A DNA stretch of 64,000 nt from assembly GCA_947650285.1 (NCBI GenBank), contig CANTFL010001335.1, positions 124,001-188,000 of the forward strand. The letters run 5' to 3'. A program made the translations under genes and the position numbers. Origin of the DNA: Hyaloperonospora brassicae (lineage: Eukaryota > Oomycota > Peronosporomycetes > Peronosporales > Peronosporaceae). The notes beneath the pieces are model-generated. The model had not been told where the DNA came from. It was given only the letters and a program-made list of their open reading frames with translations, and ran no database searches. Each line of letters starts with the position of its first letter. Position 1 is the stretch's first letter. Positions 43,561 through 56,400 of the stretch are shown here, one piece after another.

Positions 43561-46500
43561 TACAAAGTATAATATAACATCGTAAACCTACACTTAGTAT
43601 ATCTTAATATATCTGCGAAATGTATGACCTGGTTAAATAAGTCGAAGACCGGGTGACATCAGAGTCTATACTTATGTCAGTACATTTTAAAAAACGACAA
43701 GCCGACAAATGGGTTTTAATTTAAACTAAGAACAGTTCGTCGAAGAGGTTTGGCTATGAGAAGGATATCCACCAATGCGCGTCGAATGCGAGTTAATGGT
43801 GATTGTAGGTAAAGAAGTAAGTTGTATACAGCAAAGAAGAACGACAATTGAATAAAACGATACATTGTGTGTTTTCAAAGTACGCACCCTGTGCTAAATT
43901 GTGAAGCAGGTTTATAGTACAGGCTTTTTAGAAATAGAAAATTTTATTATGCATTCATAGGAGGGTTTATTATATATTTATAGACAGTCATGACCCAACT
44001 TGCACGTCATTGCATAGCTCGTTTCGTCTGTATTGTCGATCTGTCGGAGACGACTGTGTGGCCAAATCCGTGTATCATTCATTGCATATCCAATTTGTCA
44101 CACGATGCTATTATAAACAGCCATCGAAACTTATATCACGAAAACTGATTGTCATTCAAATGCATCATTTTTCGCCTTGGCATCGATATTGTCATTAATG
44201 TCATGCAAGGTGCACAAATCACTACGCATGTTCCAACCACTAAACGGGCTCAAGATCAAACGCATGATTTGAAGAAGTTTGGATGTATTCCTAATCATCG
44301 ATACTGAAAGGGATTTAACCTTCTAGTTCTTAAGACAAGTATCCGAGCATATCGTGTACCTCAGATCAGTGTTGGACGATACAACTTCGTCTGTTTAACT
44401 TCTTTTGTTGCATTTATCGCAACCGGTTACCGCCCTATTGGATAATGCAATCTTGACTGTCCCACTAGAATAAATATCGTCCAATCACCCATTGACTGGG
44501 GCAAATGCACGTTGGCATACGCTGACGTTGATGTCAAATCACGTCAATTAAAGGTATATACACAGATGTTATTTTACGCCTACAAAAGCTTTGCATAATC
44601 TGTAAGTAATGGCTAAATCAAATAGTCGCTTATTTCACAGATCTTGAAAACCTTTCGTTTACATCAAATACTATCTTCTAATAACTAAAGCTAGCCAGCG
44701 CAGCCGCACATTACATTTCATAGTTTTGCATTTTAAGTTGTGATCTTGTCGTATATACCAATACTGCAGCCTGTCAAAAACAGAAAAACGTTTGGCAATG
44801 AAATACAAATGTCCAGGCAAGAAAATGGGTCGCCTACAGAGCGTAATAACGACAATCGCTGTTCGCGTCACTGCTTGACAAGAATGTACTAGCATTTTAC
44901 CAATCAAATTTGTGTCGAAGGCAAGATAGCAGTACTCGCGTCTGTCATCCAATGCGTCGAATGTCTGGAAGAGAAAGAGTCTATTACACGTTGCTACTGC
45001 ATCGACAAAGAAGCAGCGTAAGCATGCTTACCACTAGAATCATAGAAGGCATTGTATAATTAGCCATTAATAAAAGTGATTGTATGTTGCACCAAAGTAC
45101 GCAAGTTAAATTGAACAGCGATAAAGCAATATTTGTGAGCAGACGCACCATGTATGCCGGACAAATAGTAGTGGAGCGAGATAGTGCACTTGTATAAACT
45201 ATCTTGCTCACAAATTATTGCACAAAGTGTCCAAATATATCAAGCCGTCATGCCGATGGATCGGAACGCTTATCAATGCTATTTGCGCTCTTCTGTGATA
45301 CAACATCACAACATCGTCAATCAACGAAGCGTATATTAATCACAAATGTCCTTGTTTCCAATGCGATGCACCATAGCCTTTTGTCATTGTGTTGCAGGTA
45401 TGTGTCGCATCAGATATGTTGTAATTGCTACAACCTATCCAGTGATATGAAAATTTAGATTTTTACTGGTGAAAGCCTGTTCTTTGATCCCCACACTCTC
45501 CTGAAGGACAACACAGTTTTACGTTTTGAGCTTTTAGAACTTCTAAAACTATCTTTCTAATGCAGATTGTCAATCAATAACACCCGTGCAGCAAGAAACC
45601 TAACGACATTATTCATCGAAATGTTACAGCGATGCATCGTCGACTGGCTTGGAAGCTTTCTGTGAGTAGCTTCTATGACTATAGCATCTATAACCTAACA
45701 ACTGTCGATAAGGCATTTCGCGCAGAACATGTGTACAACCCCTTCCGTTTACTCCTTCTTTCCTTCTTTACTTATCAACGGATCAACTACCACTTCCGTG
45801 TTGATCGTAGCAAAGCTGACGTCTTATTATCAATTGCTGCCTTGGGTTATTCAAGATGGAAGCATCGGAACTGAAGCAATGCAAACCGAACTAACAATCA
45901 TACGATGTCGGAAGATACCACTCAATCTAGAGCAATTATCTTCATGATGCAGCAGTTTAAAAAGTCACATAAGAGCTCTGAACGTTTGAGTAAATTTAGG
46001 CACGCTCGAAGTATATTGCGATGAGTGATTTTTAGCGCTGCTGTAAGCGGAATGAGGTCACGCTATTGCGTGTAACCCTCTAGTCTTAAGAATATAACCG
46101 CAAGTACATAGAGGAGTAAATTGGGCTATTGAACGATACGCCTACGCAAATTTCTAATGAAAGGTACTTAGATACTTTGTCGTGCGTGAGTTATGTATAT
46201 GTGTCTCGCATGTGGAAGGCTCGTGAGTTTATATAAGGTATTATACGGCTTAAATTCCGATCGGTGATCCAGTCAGGATCTGTTTGTACGTTCTCGGCAG
46301 CGTTTGTACAATGCCGCTTTTGTTAGAGGCCGAAAAGTCTTTGTATGGGTCAAAAACGTGACTCACGCCTCGCCGAACTGGGTATTCGACTGTGGGCCAC
46401 TACAGATTTGCTTTGTGAACTTGCACGATATTATTATCTCTATCTCGTCAAACGTGTACAAAGCGAACTATGGATCCCTATCGAACGATGTGTCGACAAC

Positions 46501-48300
46501 AGACAAGAGCACGACGTGCTGGAATATAGTGGCAGTATTGTGCAACACATGTTACTGAGAATAGGCTAGAGGCTGAATTATTATTGTGTTTGATTACATG
46601 TTCAGGATCGTAGACCATTGCCAAGCAGGCATATGCTGTGGTGTTATGACAAGAAATGCTAAAGTGAGTTCATTTTTTGTCAAAATTGAGGTCCTTGATA
46701 ATAATAAAAAATGAACCCTTACCTTAGCTCACACTCTATGCTATTCTTAGCCTACTGGTTTATTGCTGGATCTTTGCTGGATTCTGTAACGACTTCATGA
46801 CTTGAGTACTTTTTGGATTCTGTTATTGATGCTTATGCTTGTATTTGTCGTAGAGCGTCAAGTCGTGAAAGCCAAGCCGAGCTCTAACCGTACAGGTAAG
46901 ATGATGCGCGAGCGTTCAAAGTAGGTACATACAAAGATGCACGGACCTTTCATGAGCTTCATCGCCGTGCCATCTAGAATGAGTATGAAAAAATTTGCAT
47001 GTGCAAACGAACGGGACTCATCTGATCGTTTACCACTACAATGGACGCATACCAGGCCATGGGGAGAAGACAACATTCTCTTCGCGCACGTCGTGTCGAG
47101 AGGCGAAGGAATGACCATATGATCGACATCAGAGGTGAAGTGACTCCTGTCATTGCTATACCAATGACGACCTTGTTGACCCAAAGCGCACCTATTCCAT
47201 TCAAGAGATTTATTGGAATGAAACTATGTGTTGTAGTTGCGCTTCGGCCAAATGAGTCAGAGTGACACCACAGTTTGTCCCTTGAAATATCAAGTACTTG
47301 GACAGAGATTTTGCACTTTAGACTTAACAATGTAATCAGTTCTCAATGGTTGGCCATATCGGACGAGACATGAGCTAGCTGCGTACCAGCTGACGACAAG
47401 GTTTGCTGGCGAACTGACTGACGAGAACGCTGCTGTACCAACCAAATCAACGTCCGACTTTTGTTTCATGTCAGGGTCACTTGTGTGTGCTGCTGGCGAA
47501 GACCCATTCCAGCCACCCGTCGTTTCATTGACGAGAAGTGGACCGACGCATGGCTTTTATCCGACGACGATCGAACTCTTGCGCTACCGATGACCTCGTG
47601 CTTGATGCTTTGGGCAACCATATGAGTCAAAACGTCCGATGGCTAAAGAGTTGCAGTGCAGCGCCTGTCAATGAAATTGATATTAGGTGTGTTTGAAGCT
47701 TTAGTCGCGAGAGAGCGTCAATTACCAGACAGTCTGACCTTTATCATACACAAAGCATCAGCCACTCTGACCGGCGTGTTGGAGCGTATATCACGAAGTG
47801 AGGGGCATTACTGCTGGAAGACAGATCGTAGAGGGCTGCAATCGTGGCTGTCGGGCACTGCAAATGCATGGACTTGTTTAGCTGCAGTGAGTCAACAGCA
47901 AGTGTTCCATTTGTCGGTTGACTAGCATCCAGTAGTTTACATCACTGTCGAGTTTACTACATGGTTCGCCAGGCAGAGTCAGCAATGATTGCCTGCACTA
48001 CCACAAAAATGTCCAATACAGTTCTCACAACGACTTTTTATCCACCCGCACGCTATCAGATCTGCATGTCAATGGTCGCTGCGGAGGCCCATGCGCTTTG
48101 GGGTACTAGAAAGAAGTGGATGAGATGATAGCCATTTTTGCTGTTCAGCAAGTGTCGAAACCTTGACCTCTTTGTATTGCTTAATGTGGTCTCCACGCTT
48201 CCTCATGACGTTTGAGCAACCTCGAAGACAGTTGTATGGATTCAGCCGTACGCATAGACGTCCAATCTACCACCATCTTGTCGCCTTCAACGCGCACTGC
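43561..48300. other. AT-rich, gene-poor tract
   Basis: About 4.7 kb without a recognised gene. Short open frames occur (46304-46558 plus, 46858-47330 minus in two overlapping frames, 47656-47925 plus). Composition becomes richer in GC from about 46,850, perhaps remnants of an unidentified transposon. I cannot assign any of them. Confidence 0.45.
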
Positions 48301-48308
48301 ACGCACAC

Positions 48309-49781
48309 TCAAGCGTTCTGAGCAACCTCAGCGATCGACTGCGCGATGTATTCGACGTTCTTAGTCGTCACACCAGCCATGCTGACGCGACCGTCCTTCG
48401 TCAAGTAGATGTGGTGCTCGTCAATCATGCGCGCGACCTGCGCCTCCGTCAGTCCAGTGTAGCAGAACATGCCAATCTGGTCCGTAATGTGGCTCCAGTC
48501 CGAGTTCACATCATTGGCAGCGTCGATCTTCTCGATGGCCGAGCGGAGTGCCGTGCGCATGGAGATGATGCGGTCCGCCATGTGCTTGCACTCGCTGTAC
48601 CACTGCTTCTTAAGCTCCGCGTCCGACAGAATCGTCGACACGATCAGCGAGCCGTGAATCGGTGGGTTCGAGTACATGGGACGGATGATGATCTTGAGCT
48701 GCGACAGCACACGGTCCGCTTCCTCCTTACTTGACGTAACGACGCTCAGAGCACCAACGCGCTCGCCATACAGTCCAAAGTTCTTGGCATAGGACTGCGA
48801 CAAAAAGATGTTGTGGCCTTCCTTGACAAAGTGGCGGATCGCAGCAGCATCGCGCGTAGCGTCGCCCGAGGCAAAGCCCTGGTAGGCACAGTCAAAGAAC
48901 GGCACGTGCTGTTTGGCTTTCATCACTTCAGCAATCTGCATCCACTGCTCGATCGTCGGGTCCACACCCGTGGGGTTATGGGCACAGGCGTGCAGCAAAA
49001 AGATCGATCCATCAGGAGCGCCCTCCAAGTCGTTCAAGAGACCGGAAAAGTCCAGTCCACGGGACGCTGGCTCGTAGTACGTGTACCGACGCACTTCCAT
49101 GCCCGCGTTCTGCATAATGGGAATGTGGTTGCCCCACGTTGGGTTGGGCAAGTACACGGGCGTGTCTTTGCCCAGAAACTTGGAGAAGAACTCGCCCGCG
49201 AGTCGGACGCCGCCCGTGCCCGAGATCGTCTGGACGCCAGTGATCCGACCTTCTTTCAGTGCGACACAGTCTTCTCCGTAGGCGAATTGCAGCGACAGGT
49301 CCACAAAGTCCTTCATGCCGGCAATGCCCGCGTACTCCTTGTTCTTGCCGGCCGCCATGATGCGCTTCTCAGCTTCGAGCACGGACGGCAGCACGTACGG
49401 TTTGCTGTCGTCATCGCGGTAGGCGCCGACGCCAAGTGAGACTTTACGTGGGTCCGTGTCCTACAACAAAAAAGGAACAGTCGTAAACACGATGATAGTT
49501 ATGTGAGATGAACAGCTACTACTACTACTACTACTTCTACTACTTCTACTACTAGTACTACTACTACTACTACCGCTACTACTACTTCTATTCTTATACG
49601 ATACGAAATAAGAGGTGGAGGTAGTTAGTATTAAGCGTCGAGTGGGTACCTGATTGAAGCGCTCCGTGAGCCCCAGTATGGGGTCGGCAGGGCCCATGGG
49701 TACACTGGCGAGCCACTGACCGGTCGCGGCCTTCGTGGCGAGAGTGCGCACAGTCTGGAGGGGGGAGCAGCGCGCGAGCAT
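48309..49781 (-). CDS. Aspartate aminotransferase, mitochondrial
   Basis: Two exons, 49650-49781 and 48309-49460, with a phase-0 intron of 189 bp; 427 aa, the normal family length. Exon 1 gives a basic, Arg-containing targeting-like N-terminus (MLARCSPLQTVRTLATKA), then ADPILGLTERFNQ. Exon 2 continues DTDPRKVSLGVGAYRDD, the conserved start of class I aminotransferases. Other signatures are HNPTGVDPT (Asn206), FFDCAYQGFASGD (Asp234), and the PLP lysine in SQSYAKNFGLYGERVG (Lys270). The enzyme interconverts aspartate and 2-oxoglutarate with oxaloacetate and glutamate, in the malate-aspartate shuttle. The fold looks complete. Confidence 0.95.
49516..49589. repeat. (CTA)n trinucleotide repeat in an intron
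   Basis: Interrupted run of CTA/CTT/TAC triplets inside the aminotransferase intron. Confidence 0.9.
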
Positions 49782-51314
49782 ATTGGGATCGACGGGGGGA
49801 GAGCGGAGACCGATGAAATTCGGGAGTGGCCGACAGCCAGACATGCGACGGATCTTCCCATCCAATCCGCGTTTAAACCACCAGTTGATACTGAGACGAA
49901 AGGGGGCGGGGGCGAAGTGTATGCATAGAAGTGGTCCAGCGAGAGACACAATTCACTAGCGGAAGTCGATATGTAGACTTTTGCACAGTGTGTATGTCCA
50001 TCGCGACCCTTTCGCACCGTTCTAGATCGTGTCTCTGCGGTATGCAGTATTTCGCGATGGATGTCCTATTTGGATGGAGGCTGGTGGCCGACTCCTTTAT
50101 TCGCACGAGTTTGGCGTTGCGTAGGACGAAAGTATCGTTGCTTTTACTTATTTGCGCACTTTTACGACGCTGCTACAGTTAGTTTCGGCGCTGACAAGAG
50201 CAACGTACCGAAATCGATTCAGCAAGTGCGCCGTTTCTTCCTCGCCGCGCCAACGACCGCTTCTACTGGTGCCTGACACGGCCCTGGAAATAGATGCTGC
50301 ACGTTCGTAACGCGGTGTGTTTTGTTGTATTACCGTTGTCAGATCTAGAAACGGCTGTCTCGCACATGGCTTTTTCTTGCCCACGATCGAAAATGTTACC
50401 CTTTGGCCAAACACGAACATGGAGGAAGGGTCTGTCTAGAGGAAGCTACAAGGCTGCATAGACCGAAGTAGCCGATGAAAACTACATCGCCAAATGCGCC
50501 TCCGTGTTGTCGTATCGCCTGCAAGTTTCTAGACGCCAAGTCGACTTTTCGTGGCCGCTAGCGCGCTCTTTCTAGTAGCTTTCTTCCAGGAACCTTAATG
50601 GGCTTCTATAGGTCGGATGGCATTTCCGGCCCGGAGTGCCTTCAACGCAAGTCGAAATTCCTTTTTGTGGCGAAAATAGCCGACGGCTCTAGGACGCCGG
50701 AAACGCTGGCAAGAAACCCACCTCGATGTAGAGCTCTCTGCGACCGATGTAGGTACGCGCGCACGCTGCGTAGACGCCATCGGGGGGCGGAGGCTTCGCT
50801 GGACACGTAGCATTCCACCGACTGACCCGCGCGCTTCGTGCGTGACCCCCCTCCCTTTGACACTCCTCTGTCCCACCGAGCACATCCCCCGTGCGTTGCC
50901 GCCGAGTGCTCAGAAGCCGGTGCGTTGCTGGACCGATCGGTTCACGCGCTCTAATTGGTGGAGAGACCCGTCGACTTTCTCTACTGTCTTCGTAATCTGT
51001 CTGCTGATTGGCGGAGTTGTACAAATGTCCGTTTCAATTCCCGCGAGCTCGGTGTTTTTCCATACAAAGACCAAGGTAAAAAAAAGAAAGCGCGACTTGG
51101 CCGCCTCTTGGCCGATCGATCGATCGACCGATCGACCGACCGACAGACCACAATACTGACGACAGACAGACAGACAGACTGCTCGAGCACAAGACGACGA
51201 ATTCAAATTTTGGTCTTCGGATCCAAAAGTTTATAACGGAATTTTCACTCCAGCGCACAAGTAAAAGTCTCAACTGCCCCCTCGTCCCCCTCGTTCCCCT
51301 CCCGTTCCGTCACG
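49782..51314. other. Intergenic region upstream of aminotransferase and histone H1
   Basis: About 1.5 kb between divergent genes. No supported gene; overlapping open frames on both strands cancel one another. Simple repeats are listed separately. A pyrimidine/TCA stretch ATTTTCACTCCAG at 51241-51253 resembles an oomycete initiator about 65 bp before the H1 start. Confidence 0.5.
51113..51179. repeat. GATC/GACC and GACA tetranucleotide repeats
   Basis: 51113-51146 is a GATC-then-GACC run; 51159-51179 is (GACA)n. Both lie upstream of histone H1. Confidence 0.9.
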
Positions 51315-51860
51315 ATGCCGACCGTTCCGTCCTCGAAGAAGCTCCACGCTGGCCCGGGCTACTACGACCTCATCAAGGAGGCCGTGATCATGCTCAAGGA
51401 GCGCTCGGGCTCGTCGCGCCAGGCGATCGACAAGTACGTGGCCTCGAAGAAAGGTTCGAGCTACTCGAAGGTCCGTCTGAACATTGCACTGAAGCGCGGC
51501 GTCTTGTCCGGCAAACTCGTACCGGTGAAGGGCTCGTTCAAGCTGGCAACGGTGGAGAAGAAGGCTGGCGCCAAGAAGCCAGTGGGCGCTGTGTCGACGA
51601 AGAAAGTGGGCGCTGCGTCGAAGCCCGCGAAGAAGTCGCCGTCCCTGAAGAAGACGGCCGCGAGCAAGAGCAGCAAGAAGCCCGCGCTGAAGAAGGCCGG
51701 CAGCAAGCTGGCGACGGCCAAGAAGGCCAAGCCAGGCAAGAAGCCGGTGGCGAAGAAGAGTCTGGCCAAGAAGGTGTCGACGAAGAAGCCCAAGACGATG
51801 AAGAAGAAGGTGGTCAAGAAGTCGGCATCGAAGAAATCGGGTGCGGCGGCCAAGAAGTAA
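51315..51860 (+). CDS. Linker histone H1
   Basis: 181 aa. Residues about 13-82 are the H15 winged-helix globular domain: GPGYYDLIKEAVIMLKERSG, SRQAIDKYVASKKG, YSKVRLNIALKRGVLSGKL, VKGSFKLA. The rest is a long Lys/Ala/Ser/Pro tail with KKP, KKS and AKK motifs, typical of linker histones that bind nucleosome entry and exit DNA. Single exon. The start is the first ATG after a short pyrimidine-rich leader. GC-rich codons match other host genes, unlike the flanking transposons. Confidence 0.96.
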   Translation: MPTVPSSKKLHAGPGYYDLIKEAVIMLKERSGSSRQAIDKYVASKKGSSYSKVRLNIALKRGVLSGKLVPVKGSFKLATVEKKAGAKKPVGAVSTKKVGAASKPAKKSPSLKKTAASKSSKKPALKKAGSKLATAKKAKPGKKPVAKKSLAKKVSTKKPKTMKKKVVKKSASKKSGAAAKK

Positions 51861-51971
51861 ATGCGGCGCTCTGTGTGCGACCCCATGACCAAAGCAATGC
51901 GTGTCCCGTCCAAGGCTGCGGCGCCGTCCCCTGTCTCGACAGCCCCTTTATTCTTATTATTCCGTGAGGGA

Positions 51972-52187
51972 TTACATGCAAATCTCAATTTCGTCTTTAC
52001 CCAATTTGAGTCGTGTCCCCTTTTTTTCTACCGGTTGTAAAGTCAGTACATCGTCTTTTCGCACAAATGAATTGAAGTACACGTTGCAGAGATGAAATTG
52101 ACCCCTTATGACGTTTCTGGTCTGCCCAACGGAAGAGATCGATGCTGTCCGACGCACAGCACTCTCCTGTGAAAAAATGGCCTTCAT
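51972..52187 (-). CDS. Hypothetical small protein or terminal exon
   Basis: From Met 52187 it gives 71 residues (MKAIFSQESAVRR, FHLCNVYFNSFVRKDDVL, KLGKDEIEICM) ending at TAA 51972. The frame is open up to 52259 but has no upstream ATG. It may be the last exon of a minus-strand gene whose other exons I cannot find. It is convergent with H1, 111 bp away. No family recognised. Confidence 0.35.
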   Translation of the reverse strand: MKAIFSQESAVRRTASISSVGQTRNVIRGQFHLCNVYFNSFVRKDDVLTLQPVEKKGTRLKLGKDEIEICM

Positions 52188-52259
52188 GTGCTGTTCAAGT
52201 TGCGTTGCGACGTGTTCGCGTCGACGAGAGAGGCCGTGCAGAGCCTTTACACTCGCCAA

Positions 52260-53469
52260 CAGGTGGCTCCTCGTTCATCACCAGACCTCCCGCTGCGAAG
52301 TGGTCGCGACCTTATGTCACTGCTGATGAAACTGTTGCGAGTTCAGATGGACGTGTCGTGGCTTCACATCAGGGGCGCTGAGCTTTGGTGCTGCGTTCGC
52401 ACGTGAGTTTTGGTAGCCGAACGATCTCAGCATTATACCAGAATTTGGGTCATTCTCCGCTTCCCTATATACCGATACTTCGAGATACCCATACTTTGCG
52501 TGTTTGCCGATTGCGGCAACGGGATTACCTACAAATTACTAAAATGATGAAATGAACTTACCTGACCGACCAAACGTTTCAACGACTTTACTTAATATTC
52601 TCGTGCAGCTTTTCTTGCAGCTCGTCCATCCACACGCCCTCGAGCTCCCATTTTGCGCAGCGTAATGGACCTTTGACATACCTTTTTCTACATCTCGCGC
52701 TGATAGTACCCTGGCGCTCTATCAACTTTTTTTCGATCTTTGCGTTGCACGTTCGCGATAAGTACAGGTACTACTCGTCCTTGCTGAGATATCTGAAACC
52801 AACCTTTTCACTTCCCCCGCTTTAAAGAGGTTTAGACAGCAGAGGAGACAACTTGTAGTCAGATGGTAAATTGAAAAGTATATTAGTATTTAGAACAATT
52901 GCACTGCAATGAGCTACTCCATCGTAGAAGCACTACGATGGTGTCGCCTCGGTCGTTTCCTCTTCATGTAACCGACTGCTGAGGTTTCACTTTCTGCGTC
53001 CGTTCCAAAACGACTATGATCAAACGTCAGCATGACGTTAAAAGGTACACAAAGTGTACATTATGAACACCAAGTGTACATCATCAACACGCTTCTCATC
53101 GCTCCGGTGCGTGCTTCGGTTACATCCCGAGCTGCGTGTGTACGACATTCTTTTCTCATACGAACAGTTCCACCTGTGTCCGCTTGGTAAGAAACGTGTG
53201 CTTCCCCGTTGCATCAGGTCTGTGTCGACGTGCGCGTTCTTTCTGCTCGCGCGCCATTACCAGCGTAGACTACATTTCCGCATACAGCGCAGGTTTCAGC
53301 GTGCTCATTGTCATGTCAACTTCTTACAATTAGAGGTGTAGCAAACATTGCTGGTAGTGCAATCTCGTATCAGCGGCATTGGTCCACATTCCATATGCCA
53401 TGTCTCGATTAGTCTCGACGTATGCGTCGATAAGGTCCGCGCCCTACTGGAGTTCATTATTACATGTCA
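52260..53469. other. Intergenic region, no recognised gene
   Basis: About 1.2 kb. Short open frames at 53054-53341 have no signature. Composition is intermediate between the host island and the transposon tract that follows. Confidence 0.5.
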
Positions 53470-56400
53470 TCGGCAGCAAAATGGGGCCGATGACAATAAT
53501 CTCAAATTATCATATTTACCACTATTTACCTCACTGAGAACATATTGTAGCGATATTACCGTCGAATGTAATACTTGGCAATGTTCAACTCATTCGATGA
53601 TACGGACCATTTTACCAAAGAACTTATATACCAATCGCTGCTAGACGCGCGCACTGGGTGGTAAGCGGGCAGTTCCGATTTCGCGTTTGTTGTTCAATAT
53701 AGCTTGAGTAAAATCGAAAAGGGATTTGTTAAACGTCATAGACTACACCGAACACAGTTCTACTTTTTCCTTCTTTCACGCGTGTTCGATTTGAAAATTG
53801 AGCCTTCTTAACACGTGCAACATGAGTGAGGACTCGAGTCTCCTTTTACACTGCGGTCAGTTTAAGTAGCTTGTACTGTGTCGGTAACAGCATATATATC
53901 CCATTTCACCTAAAAGCATTTCGTGGTCCGTTCAACGACCAAGGGCCTTCTTTCCAGCGTGTTCATGTTAGCAATAATAAAGGTTTGTTTGTATAAGTAT
54001 GTATTAGCTTGATGGGTCTGCTTTTTTGTGCATCGAATGGAATGTAAGCGAACGTATATGCTCGACCGTTTGTGAACGTGCCATCAACGCTATGCTGTTC
54101 AATCTGAAACCAGACGAGCAACATGCAGCAATTGCTAGTTTTATCTAGCGTGAACTTCATGAGGCGCACGCGGGATTGACTTTGATTTACAAGCAAGGTT
54201 CTCAACCGTCAGAGCTGTAAAGAGAAACATGTGCTCAACAGTTTCGATTGTACATGGTCTTGTCGAATCAGACGACGCCATCAGGATCATCGTATCATCG
54301 ACAAAGATAAAATGTCACACTAATCCAGCCAAACTTGACTGAAAGAGCCAAACATTGGGCGTTAAGACTTAAGCTGCACGACATATATGCGCTTAAGTCG
54401 TTGAGGACCTTCAAGATCGGCTCGGATAGATATTTGAACCCCAAAGGCTTAAACACTAAGCTTCATCCGAGCTCCTAAAAATCTGGCTGGGCAAGCGTGA
54501 CGTGCACGTTTACGCTCAGCACACCCGTCAACTTGCGAGTTGCATAAAGGCTGCCCGATTCATGAGTACATGTTTATTTTGGTGTCCATGCAGGGTCTTG
54601 CGAACGTTCATCGATTTCTATAACGCTGGATACTCTAGAACAAGCGATATCCGTGGCGGAATAGAAAACCATTATCCTGGTACAGATTAATGTCAACTAT
54701 GGTGATATTGTTCCCTTAGACGACAGTAGGTTACTGGTCCAGAACCGATGGAACTCTGTCACGTGGAGAGCAAGAAGACCCGCTCTCCAGAATACAAAGA
54801 TTGCAAAAATGAAATCATTGTAAAAAGATAGGGCGATACGAATATCGATGTAGTTCTCCGAATATTGTCTTATGTGCGACCGTTTCACGTTAATGGTAGA
54901 CAGCCGAAAATGGCCCGAGAGTGGAGCCGACACTGTTGCGATATCTCAACAGAGGCGGACCGTAAGAAAACGGTGGGATTTAGCACGGTGGATGGTCTTG
55001 CTGATCCGCAACGTCTAGTAAATCTGCAAACCTCTTGAAGAAGGTTGCTCCTAACCCACAGTCACTGTTTTACTGCCTCCGATGATGAGGTCTACCTTAT
55101 CACCTTACAAATTGAAGTGTCGAAAGACATGTCAATTTGAGCCCTAGCTATCTGCAGGGCGTCAAAGACCACCATTACATACTATTATTAACTTGGTAAT
55201 CGTCATCTCAAGCTCGTTGGGATCGAGAACCCACGATTGAGGCTGAAATTGCACCTTGCAAAAGGCGCATTCGAATCAGTGCAAAAACGTTCAGTTGTAA
55301 CTCACTACACGTTAGAAGATAAACAGTGAGATGATGATTTCCATTGTACTGAATTTGGATGCCAAACTCGATGTCATCCTTTGTCTACCGTGGCCACGAA
55401 GGTATGAGTCACGGATCAGCTGACAGCATCGGTATGTAAATATTCCTGCCAATTTCTTATCAGATGGTCATTTCATGTATTTATTAGCTCCTTCACAAGC
55501 GTGTGTAGGCTCTACGAGTGAGACGTAGTGGAGAACGTTCGCTAGCACAAATGCACAAGATCTCATTTATTTAACACTATAATGCGTAGCAAGCTTCCGG
55601 AAGATGAGTGAAAACGCATGCAGCGTCGAAGGTCCGTCACTTAAATAAGTCGAGCGGAACAGTACATACAAGCGTACCTAACAAGAATCATCCAAGAAAA
55701 TTTAAACCGGTTGTCCAAAAGAGGTATTACGCTTAACTAGGCTGAATGGGGGGTTGACCGTAAATTGGCTGGATATGGTAGAGTCCCCACATCCAGAAGA
55801 GGCTGGGCGAATGATTTCCTCGCAGCATAAAGAATAAGTTCTCTAGAACTAAACGAGACACTGAATATTTATGCTGAACGACATAATAAGAGTTTCTGGT
55901 GTACACAGTTGATCTGATAGCACCTCTGGAGTCAACTTCGGAGATACGTCAGCTACCAAAGCTCAAATCGAATAGGTTGTGCGAGACATGCGTAGTGACG
56001 AAGTCAAGTAGATATGCGAGCTCGTCGCAGGGGAAGAGTACGCTGCCAATATTACGTCAGCATTAGTATTTTCTAAGAAAGAACGGGTTGTTTTAAAGCC
56101 CATTGATGGATGAACGTCTTCTTTTTGAGATGACTCGAATTGAGCGGCACACGTCTCAATCTAAAGAGTCTTAGAAGGCAAATTCCTTTTCCAAAGGTTT
56201 GAACAAATGCAAGGATACACTTCCTGGATCCATGCCGTACGATTTGCCTAAGGGCAGAGGACCTTCACGAGATCGAAATGAAAGCCCCGTCTCGAGTGTA
56301 CTATTTGATGAAGAAGTAGACACTTCCATACGGACCATATATTGCGATCGACGAGTTCTTTGTCGATCAATTGACATCGGGTCATGTGATGATGTCAACC

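Noticed and set aside
48411..49439. Plus-strand frames over the aminotransferase
   Set aside because: Shadows of a conserved enzyme on the other strand.
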